Positions 1-6,895 of a DNA stretch of 8,409 nt are shown here, piece after piece. A program made the position numbers and the translations under genes. Source of the stretch: an uncultured Bacteroidales bacterium (lineage in GTDB: Bacteria > Bacteroidota > Bacteroidia > Bacteroidales > Bacteroidaceae); assembly GCA_937995875.1 (NCBI GenBank), contig CALKIW010000003.1:1-8409 (forward strand). The letters run 5' to 3'. The stretch's first letter is position 1, and each line of letters starts with the position of its first letter. A model generated the notes under the pieces. The model had not been told where the DNA came from, ran no database searches, and worked only from the letters and a program-made list of their open reading frames with translations.

Positions 1-57
1 TTTGTCGTTTTGCAAGCAAAATCCCACTAAACCCTATAGGTTGCGGATTTGAGGACT
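1..57 (+). other. Upstream flank of the GH97 gene
   Basis: All three forward frames are open from the window edge up to stops at 28-30, 50-52 and 63-65, so an upstream coding sequence could end here, but 10 to 20 codons are too few to recognise anything. TTTG at 9-12 and TAGGTTGC at 37-44 faintly resemble the Bacteroidota -33 and -7 elements, but the spacing is too long and the match poor. The operon promoter may therefore lie before the window. Confidence 0.25.
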
Positions 58-2037
58 ATGTATAAATCTTTAGGAAATTATTTAGGTAGTTTAATTGTAT
101 CACTTATGATAAGTTTGCCTGTGAAGGCCGACGTCATAACATTGTCACCTGATGGTAACGTCCGTGTTACCGTCAGTGTGGACAATGGTAAAGTATCTTA
201 TGCTTTAAGTGTCAATGGAACAGAGGTCATAAAACCGTCATTGTTGGGATATGAACTCAGCGATGGTCGGTTGGACAATAATTTCAGAATAGTGAAAACT
301 CGCCGCAATGCTCATGATGAAACATGGGCCCAACTGTGGGGTGAAGAAGATTCTGTCAGGAACCATTACAATGAGCTTGTGCTTGAATTGCAACAGCGCT
401 CAGGACAGAAGCGGAAGTTGAATGTGGTATTCCGTGTTTTCAATGATGGCATGGGTTTCAGATACATCATTCCGAAACAATCCAATTTGCATTATATTAA
501 TGTAAAAGAAGAATCTACTCAGTTTGTATTGGGACACGATGCTTCTGCATGGTCGATACCATCCAACCATACGGAATTTTTCGAGGGGATCTATCGCAAA
601 TCAGCTGTCTCGGCGAAAGATACAGTATGTACGCCCTTCACTATAGAATATGCTCCTAATCTATATATGGCGATTCATGAGGCCGCACTCGAAGATTATG
701 CAACGATTAATCTTACGCCAAGGGGAACGACGTTGCTTACGGCTTTGACGCCTTGGAGCGACGGAATGAAGGTTAAGGCAGAGAAGGAGCTGAAGAGCCC
801 TTGGCGCACGGTGATATTTGGGGCAACGCCCGGAGAACTTATCAGCAACCGTGTGATGCTTAATCTGAATGAGCCAAGCAAAATCACCGATACATCATGG
901 ATAGAGCCAGGTCGATATATCGGAATTTGGTGGAGCATACACAAGAAAAAACACACATGGGAAATGGGACCTCATCATGGTGCTACAACCGAGTACGTAA
1001 AACGATACATAGATTTTGCGGCACGTCACGGATTCAGTGGTGTGCTTTCGGAAGGTTGGAATCCGGGGTGGGGAAAGGGCGAAAAAGTTACCTATCTGAA
1101 GCCTTATCCGGATTTCGATATAGAGGAGGTGAACCGCTATGCCCGTCAAAAGGGAGTTCGATGGATTGGCCACATGGAGTCTTGGGGACAGAGCAAGTTG
1201 ATTGAAGCGGAAATGGACTCAGCTTTCAGCTGGTTTCATTCAATGGGAATGAATACGGTGAAAACAGGATATGTGGGACATCTTTTTGATGGTCAGGAGA
1301 ATCCAAAGAGTCAATATGGCATACGTCATTACCGTAAGGTGATAGAAACGGCGGCCCGTCATCACATTATGATTAACAACCATGAGCCTGCGATGCCAAC
1401 AGGTTTGCAGCGCACCTTTCCAAACTTGATGACCCAAGAGGGTGTGCGTGGACAAGAATACAATGCGTGGGACCGTCAGGGTGGAAACCCTCCGGAGCAT
1501 ACGTGTACTCTGCCTTTTACGCGTGGACTTGCAGGACCGATGGATTTTACGCCAGCTATCTTTAATTTCTCCGAAGTGGTAGAAGGCACTCATCCACATT
1601 CCACGATAGCCAAGCAATTAGCAGAATTTGTTGTGCTCTATAGTCCTCTGCAGATGGCGGCCGACGAAATAGAAAGCTACGAGGGACACCCGGGCTTGAG
1701 TTTCATTGAAAGTTGTCCCACTACATGGAGCAAAACGATTGTAGCTAACGGCGAGATTGGTCAGTATATCACGACCTGCCGCAAAGAAAGGGACGGCGAC
1801 CGCTGGTTTATCGGCTCCATCACCAATGCTGATGCCCGCAAGCTGGATGTGCCACTCTCTTTTCTTGATAAGGACAAGACTTATGTGGCAATGATATACG
1901 AGGATGGGATAGATGCCGATTACGAGAGTAATCCATACGCTATGAATTTCAGGCAAATGGAGGTTAGTGCTGCGGATGTGCTGCATCTCAGCTTGGCCCG
2001 TAGCGGTGGAGCCGCAATAAGAATAGAAGTGAAGTGA
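58..2037 (+). CDS. susB: GH97 family alpha-glucosidase, SusB-like, periplasmic
   Basis: Predicted exo-acting inverting alpha-glucosidase that releases glucose from the non-reducing end of malto-oligosaccharides imported into the periplasm. The 659-residue protein starts with a signal peptide (hydrophobic residues about 8-20, likely cut after VKA at residue 24) and has no lipobox. A GH97 N-terminal beta-sandwich (about 27-270) is followed by a (beta/alpha)8 barrel (about 281-555) and a C-terminal beta domain. Glu374 (HMESW), Glu443 (NNHE), Glu461 and Glu467 (EGVRGQEYNAW) have the same spacing as the Bacteroides thetaiotaomicron SusB residues I recall as Glu439, Glu508, Glu526 and Glu532, which serve as base, acid and calcium ligands. 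Gly404 in VKTGYVG sits where retaining GH97 alpha-galactosidases have the nucleophile Asp. ATG at 58 is preferred over the in-frame TTG at 49: GAGG at 51-54 lies upstream of the ATG and the signal peptide then begins normally. Tandem stops TGA TAA close the gene. Slightly shorter than SusB (738). Family very sure; exact linkage specificity inferred. Confidence 0.93.
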   Translation: MYKSLGNYLGSLIVSLMISLPVKADVITLSPDGNVRVTVSVDNGKVSYALSVNGTEVIKPSLLGYELSDGRLDNNFRIVKTRRNAHDETWAQLWGEEDSVRNHYNELVLELQQRSGQKRKLNVVFRVFNDGMGFRYIIPKQSNLHYINVKEESTQFVLGHDASAWSIPSNHTEFFEGIYRKSAVSAKDTVCTPFTIEYAPNLYMAIHEAALEDYATINLTPRGTTLLTALTPWSDGMKVKAEKELKSPWRTVIFGATPGELISNRVMLNLNEPSKITDTSWIEPGRYIGIWWSIHKKKHTWEMGPHHGATTEYVKRYIDFAARHGFSGVLSEGWNPGWGKGEKVTYLKPYPDFDIEEVNRYARQKGVRWIGHMESWGQSKLIEAEMDSAFSWFHSMGMNTVKTGYVGHLFDGQENPKSQYGIRHYRKVIETAARHHIMINNHEPAMPTGLQRTFPNLMTQEGVRGQEYNAWDRQGGNPPEHTCTLPFTRGLAGPMDFTPAIFNFSEVVEGTHPHSTIAKQLAEFVVLYSPLQMAADEIESYEGHPGLSFIESCPTTWSKTIVANGEIGQYITTCRKERDGDRWFIGSITNADARKLDVPLSFLDKDKTYVAMIYEDGIDADYESNPYAMNFRQMEVSAADVLHLSLARSGGAAIRIEVK

Positions 2038-2080
2038 TAAACTTAACCTATATATCAAAACATTACAAATTACTAATTAA
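2038..2080 (+). promoter_or_regulatory. A/T-rich intergenic leader of susC
   Basis: This 43-base gap is strongly A/T-rich and ends in CTAATTAA directly before the susC ATG. No Shine-Dalgarno sequence is present, as is usual in Bacteroidota, where A-rich unstructured leaders favour initiation. I see no -7 box of the TAnnTTTG type and no hairpin, so this looks like a translation leader within an operon rather than a separate promoter. A similar short leader (AAACAATTAA at 5031-5040) precedes susD. Confidence 0.4.
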
Positions 2081-5026
2081 ATGAGCATGGAAAGAACAAA
2101 AACGTTTTTGATTCGTGTGTGTATGCTTACAGCAGTCACACTATTTGCGCTTGACATGTCTGCACAGTCTATTCACGGAAATGTGAAGGATAATGTCGGT
2201 GAGCCTGCAATTGGTGCCACCGTACAAGTTGTAGGACAGACAACGGGCGCCGTTACCGACTTGGATGGGAATTTTTCCATTGACGCAAAAGCCGGCGAGA
2301 CCTTGAGAATCTCCTATGTGGGATTTGACACTCAGGAAGTTTCGGCCCATGACGGAATGTCTGTAACGCTTAAGGAAAGTTCTTCTGAGTTGGAAGAAGT
2401 GGTCGTAGTAGGCTATGGCTCTTTGGCTAAGAAGGAAATTTCGAGTTCTATCGTTCAGATAGACAAATCGCAGTTTAACCAAGGTGCCGTTACCGACCCT
2501 ATGGAGCTGGTGAGTGGTAAGATAGCCGGACTCAATGTCAATTCTACGGCTGACGCCAACCCTAACGCTCTCTCGTCTATTCAGGTGCGTGGAGCAGGGT
2601 CGCTGAAGGCCGGGAATGGTCCTCTGATCGTCATCGACGGTATCGCCGGCGGCGACTTGCGCAATATCTCCACGCAGGATGTAGAGTCTATCACTGTGTT
2701 GAAAGATGCAGGCTCGGCAGCCATCTATGGTACTCGTGGAGCCAACGGAGTCATCTTGATTACGACCAAACGCGGCTCCGGTGCGCAGGGAGTTGTTAAT
2801 GTGACCTACGACAGTTGGGTTGCTGCAAACTTTGCAAAGGGCAAGCCCGACATTCTAAGTGCCGACGAATTTCGGCGCAGTTTACGAGGTAACGATTACG
2901 GTTATGATACCGATTGGTATGATGCCATCACGCGCAATGCCTCTTATAACATTAATCAATATCTTTCTATTGACGGTACCACCAAAAACGGTTTCTATGG
3001 CGCAAGTTTAAACTACAAAAAAGCCAATGGCTTGGATATTGCCAGTGGACGCGAAGAATTTGGCGGGCGTTTTGTAGTAGAACAGCGCGTTTTGGAGAAT
3101 GCCTTGAAGTTCAACACTTCGTTGAGTCTTCGCAAGGTTCATGAGGATTATGGCAATGACGGTATGTTCGACACCGCACTCACCTTGAACCCTACACTTC
3201 CTATCTATGCTGCTGACGGAAGCTATTATCAGCCGACATCGCCAACGGGAGTGTATAATCCTGTCGGCGTGTTGAAAGAAAACAAGAGTAACGGTGACCG
3301 CATCTATTTGCTTGGTAATGCCGATGTACAGTGGACGATTCTCAACATGGATCATCATGCTCTGAACACATCTTTGAGTTATGCTTTGCAGTATAACGAT
3401 TATAAGAACAACTACTATACGCCCATTGCTTCCAGCCAATCATATTGGGACGGATACAAGGGTGAAGCTACAATGAGGTATCAGAAGTGGTGGACCAATC
3501 GTGCGGAATGGCTTGTAAACTATACGTGGACGATTCCTAACCATCAGCTCAAGTTTGTCGGAGGATATTCGTGGGAGCGCAGCAGCTGGGAACAACAAGG
3601 CATGGGCAACCACAATTTCACCTACGACTCACCAAGCTATCAAGGTATTGGCAGCGGTACGGGACTGAAAGAAGGTACAGCTAATCTTTATGCAGGACGT
3701 TCCGAATCTACGCTTATAGGTTTCTTTGGTCGGTTGAACTACAACTGGGCCGATATGCTGTTTGCTTCGGTATCTATTCGACATGAAGGCTCTACGAAAT
3801 TTGGCAAGGATAAAAAGTGGGGTAATTTTCCATCTGTATCATTGGCATGGGAAACAACCAAGACTCCGGGTCTTGAAAGTCTTTCCGAAACTTTCCAGAG
3901 CTTGAAGCCACGCGTATCGTATGGTGTTACGGGACGTTCAGACTTTGATGCCTATCAGTCTACTCCTACCTACTCGGCCAATGGTGCCTATCTGATGGAT
4001 GGTCAATGGATAACGGGCTATGCTCCTTCTTCCAACACCAACTCCCTGTTGGGATGGGAAAAGAGCAAGGCTTTCAATATCGGTCTCGACTTTGAGGCTT
4101 TGAACAGCCGTCTGCGTGGTAGCATTGAGTATTTCGACCGTCGGTCTGAAGACTTGCTTTATACTTACACTGCTCCACAGCCTCCCTATGTGTGGGATAA
4201 CATTCTTGTGAATGTGGGTACCACCAAGAATACCGGTGTTGAGGTTGCCATGAGCTACGATGTTTTTGCCAAGAAGGATTTTAAATGGACCACAGGCATC
4301 AATTGGTCGTATGGAACGACTAAATTCAGCAAGTTGTCCAACGATATTTACAAGGCTTCCTATATTGATCTCTATCAGAAGCCGGGTGTAGGTACCAATG
4401 AGTATTTCTTCCGTATTCAGGAAGGAGGAAAGGTGGGCCAATTCTGGGGCTACGAATATGCCGGCCATGATGACAACGGCAATATGCTTGTTTACAACAA
4501 GGATGGAGAAGCGGTGCAGACCACCAATGTAGACGCTTCAGACAAGCAATATATCGGCAATGGTGCACCTAATCATTTCTTATCGTGGAACAACTATTTC
4601 CAATATAAGAATTGGGACATGAGCTTCTTGTTCAAGGGAGCCTTTGGTTTCAAGGTGTTCAATATGCGTAAATATGGTATGGGATTGCAGCTTTGCGGAA
4701 CAGATAATGTGCTTCGTAATGCCTATCTTGACGATAAAGACGTAAAGAGCGGTGGTGGTGTCATTTCTTCATACTTTTTGGAGAAGGCTGATTACATGAA
4801 GCTCGACAATGTAACACTTGGATACAACTTCGCACCGAAGAATCGCAAGTTGCTGGATAATATCCGGGTGTATGTTGCTGCAAAGAATCTGTTTACCATT
4901 ACCGGTTATTCCGGCAACGATCCCTCTATTGTTAACCAGACTGGCATTACTCCCGGTGTTGATTCTAATAGTGCTTATCCCACTGCAACACAGGTTAGCC
5001 TTGGTGTAACACTCAGATTCCATTAA
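2081..5026 (+). CDS. susC: SusC-type TonB-dependent outer-membrane transporter
   Basis: Outer-membrane beta-barrel that imports glycan oligosaccharides using TonB/ExbBD energy, paired with the SusD lid encoded next to it. The 981-residue protein has a signal peptide ending at MSA (residue 28), then a carboxypeptidase-D regulatory-like domain (about 31-100; GEPAIGATV, TDLDGNFSI, ISYVGF), a TonB-box-like VVVVGYG at 107-113, and a plug domain with IQVRG and the family signature VLKDAGSAAIYGTRGANGV at 206-224. The rest is an aromatic-rich barrel ending in VSLGVTLRFH, a typical last strand. Length matches the family (about 1000). There is no N-terminal STN domain, so control through an anti-sigma partner is unlikely. 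A SusR-like sensor outside the window is the more probable regulator; that is inference. The start could also be the second ATG at 2087; the signal peptide works either way. Family certain; starch specificity is inferred from the GH97 and starch-binding neighbours. Confidence 0.96.
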   Translation: MSMERTKTFLIRVCMLTAVTLFALDMSAQSIHGNVKDNVGEPAIGATVQVVGQTTGAVTDLDGNFSIDAKAGETLRISYVGFDTQEVSAHDGMSVTLKESSSELEEVVVVGYGSLAKKEISSSIVQIDKSQFNQGAVTDPMELVSGKIAGLNVNSTADANPNALSSIQVRGAGSLKAGNGPLIVIDGIAGGDLRNISTQDVESITVLKDAGSAAIYGTRGANGVILITTKRGSGAQGVVNVTYDSWVAANFAKGKPDILSADEFRRSLRGNDYGYDTDWYDAITRNASYNINQYLSIDGTTKNGFYGASLNYKKANGLDIASGREEFGGRFVVEQRVLENALKFNTSLSLRKVHEDYGNDGMFDTALTLNPTLPIYAADGSYYQPTSPTGVYNPVGVLKENKSNGDRIYLLGNADVQWTILNMDHHALNTSLSYALQYNDYKNNYYTPIASSQSYWDGYKGEATMRYQKWWTNRAEWLVNYTWTIPNHQLKFVGGYSWERSSWEQQGMGNHNFTYDSPSYQGIGSGTGLKEGTANLYAGRSESTLIGFFGRLNYNWADMLFASVSIRHEGSTKFGKDKKWGNFPSVSLAWETTKTPGLESLSETFQSLKPRVSYGVTGRSDFDAYQSTPTYSANGAYLMDGQWITGYAPSSNTNSLLGWEKSKAFNIGLDFEALNSRLRGSIEYFDRRSEDLLYTYTAPQPPYVWDNILVNVGTTKNTGVEVAMSYDVFAKKDFKWTTGINWSYGTTKFSKLSNDIYKASYIDLYQKPGVGTNEYFFRIQEGGKVGQFWGYEYAGHDDNGNMLVYNKDGEAVQTTNVDASDKQYIGNGAPNHFLSWNNYFQYKNWDMSFLFKGAFGFKVFNMRKYGMGLQLCGTDNVLRNAYLDDKDVKSGGGVISSYFLEKADYMKLDNVTLGYNFAPKNRKLLDNIRVYVAAKNLFTITGYSGNDPSIVNQTGITPGVDSNSAYPTATQVSLGVTLRFH

Positions 5027-5051
5027 TCCTAAACAATTAATTCTTACGACA

Positions 5052-6884
5052 ATGATAAATCTTAAACAATATAGTTGGGCTGCCGCATTGGGGTTGGTTA
5101 TGGGTTTTGCGTCCTGTACAGACCTTGATGAGAAGGTGTACGACCGAATCGATTCCTCTGCTTTCTATCAGAATGAGTCCAGCGTCAAGGGTGCCCTTGC
5201 AACCATATATAATCAGGCCGGTAACTGTTTTGCCGAGCGATTCTACTTTTTGCAGGAACTTCCTGCCGACCAGATTTCCTGGCGTGTGTGGAACGGAGGA
5301 CAGTGGGGCTATGACGAAGGAGAGAAATATGTGCTCTCTACACAGACATGGACTTCTGAGTCCAAAATCATTAAGGATGCGTGGACTAATTGCTGGCCTA
5401 TGGTAGGCTTGGCCAATAGCATCATCAACGACTTGGAAAAAATAGATCCTGCTTCGCTCAACATGACGGCCGATGGCTTTGAGGCCTACAAGGCAGAAGC
5501 CCGCACACTTCGAGCTTGGGCTTATTACAATATGTTTGAGGTGTGGGGTGGGGCTCTTCCTTTGAACATTTCTTCGGATTCGGATATTCCCGGAACTGCT
5601 GATGCCGACTGGAACACGAGTTGTAAAAAAATCTACGACTTCATTGCTACCGAACTCGACGAGAGCTGCAACGCTCTGCGCAAAGAGAGTGGAGATAACA
5701 CCACACGCACACGAGTAAATCAGGGCATGAATCGTATGCTTAAGGCCCGTCTGCTTCTCAATGCTTCCGTATTTATTGGCGAAGATCGTTATGACGAGTG
5801 CGAAGCGTTGAGTAAGGAGATTATCAGCGGTAAGTATGGTACCTATCAGCTTTCCGATGACTATCGCACCATCTACGATGAGAATAACAACACTTGTCCG
5901 GAGGTCATCTTTGCCTTTGCTTGCGAAGACGGACAGGGCGCTACCAATGCATGGACCAATATGCGCAATATGACCATGCTGGCCTATAACTATGATTCTT
6001 ATTTCAAAGTAGATCAGTTCTCCGGTATCGGATCGTGGAACTGTTGTATAGTTGCCCCATCGCGTGACAATTCCGGCACTCCTTTGGCAACGGGTGGTAC
6101 CGACACCGGTGGCAAGAGCTTCATCTTGGATTATGGTGACAAACTTGGTGGTGTATGGGACCGTTTGAACAATCGTGACGTGCGCAAAGCCAATTTTGTG
6201 TATAATTCTTCTACCGGAAAATGGAAAGGCAACTTCCTTCGTGGAGCCATTAAGGCTAACTATGGCACCGGTGCGCCGCTGAAGGCCGATGCCGACCGTG
6301 ACGGTCAGGACCTTGTATATGTAGACCAGCTCGGAACTTTCCAAAATCTCGGACGCAATCTTGAAACCGTGATGTCGCCCCGTTGGGGAGAGACAAACTC
6401 AGGCATCCGTCTTGTAAAATATCCTATCTATAACAACGGGGATAAATGTTCCTTCAAGGATATAGACGAGGTAGAATTCCGCTTGGCAGAGGCTTATTAC
6501 AATGTGGCCGAGTGTGAGATGCGTAAAGGTAATGCCAACGAGGCTAAGAAATATGTGGATCAGGTGCGCAAACGTTATTTCTCTTCCAGCGACTGGAGCA
6601 TTGTGAAGGACCAACATTCGCCCGGTTTCGATAGCTACGACAGTGATTGGATGCTTTCAGAATGGGGCTTGGAGTTCCTTGGTGAAGGCCGTCGTCGCCG
6701 CACAGACCTGCGTCGTTTCAACAAGTTCACGCAGGGACAGTGGTGGTTCTTTGGTCGTGCTACCGAAGAAGGAGTAGACTTGCCGGCTAAGCGCAACACC
6801 AAATATGAATGGTATCCGTTGCCCGAATCGGCCCTGTCGGTCAATCCGGGACTTATTCAGAATCCTAATTATACAACCAAATAA
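5052..6884 (+). CDS. susD: SusD/RagB family glycan-binding surface lipoprotein
   Basis: Surface lipoprotein that caps the SusC barrel and captures oligosaccharide for import. The 610-residue protein starts with a lipoprotein signal (FASC, acylated Cys22) followed by TDLDE, acidic residues of the kind linked to surface export in Bacteroidota. Family hallmarks are visible: a helical TPR-like N-terminal half (DAWTNCWPMVGLANSIINDL; AEARTLRAWAYYNMFEVWGGALPL), the helix RLAEAYYNVAECEMRKGN from residue 477, EFLGEGRRRRTDLRRF at 541-556 in place of the common EF.GEG.R..DL.R pattern, and the C-terminal PLPESALSVNPGLIQNPNY ending at 607. It is somewhat longer than B. thetaiotaomicron SusD (551). Many tryptophans in the first 150 residues and at 'GQWWFF' could form the aromatic starch-binding arc, but I cannot assign individual ligand residues. 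It starts 25 bases after susC, so the two are surely co-transcribed. Confidence 0.95.
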   Translation: MINLKQYSWAAALGLVMGFASCTDLDEKVYDRIDSSAFYQNESSVKGALATIYNQAGNCFAERFYFLQELPADQISWRVWNGGQWGYDEGEKYVLSTQTWTSESKIIKDAWTNCWPMVGLANSIINDLEKIDPASLNMTADGFEAYKAEARTLRAWAYYNMFEVWGGALPLNISSDSDIPGTADADWNTSCKKIYDFIATELDESCNALRKESGDNTTRTRVNQGMNRMLKARLLLNASVFIGEDRYDECEALSKEIISGKYGTYQLSDDYRTIYDENNNTCPEVIFAFACEDGQGATNAWTNMRNMTMLAYNYDSYFKVDQFSGIGSWNCCIVAPSRDNSGTPLATGGTDTGGKSFILDYGDKLGGVWDRLNNRDVRKANFVYNSSTGKWKGNFLRGAIKANYGTGAPLKADADRDGQDLVYVDQLGTFQNLGRNLETVMSPRWGETNSGIRLVKYPIYNNGDKCSFKDIDEVEFRLAEAYYNVAECEMRKGNANEAKKYVDQVRKRYFSSSDWSIVKDQHSPGFDSYDSDWMLSEWGLEFLGEGRRRRTDLRRFNKFTQGQWWFFGRATEEGVDLPAKRNTKYEWYPLPESALSVNPGLIQNPNYTTK

Positions 6885-6895
6885 ATCGAATTCCT

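Noticed and set aside
9..44. Bacteroidota-type promoter (TTTG at 9-12, TAGGTTGC at 37-44)
   Set aside because: The spacer of 24 bases exceeds the usual 19-21 and the -7 match fails at its last two bases.
1240..2058. Two consecutive minus-strand open frames (1240-1617 and 1618-2058) opposite the GH97 gene
   Set aside because: Both are antisense to well-supported GH97 catalytic and C-terminal coding sequence, have no recognisable motifs, and have no leader or promoter signal.
2081..5026. SusC as an STN-containing transducer controlling an ECF sigma factor
   Set aside because: After the signal peptide the protein goes directly into the carboxypeptidase-D-like domain; there is no STN segment, and no sigma/anti-sigma genes are in the window.
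5037..6344. Long open reading frame on the minus strand (435 codons) opposite susD
   Set aside because: It lies fully antisense to a clear SusD gene. Its translation shows no recognisable domain, and such shadows arise from the codon use of the sense gene.
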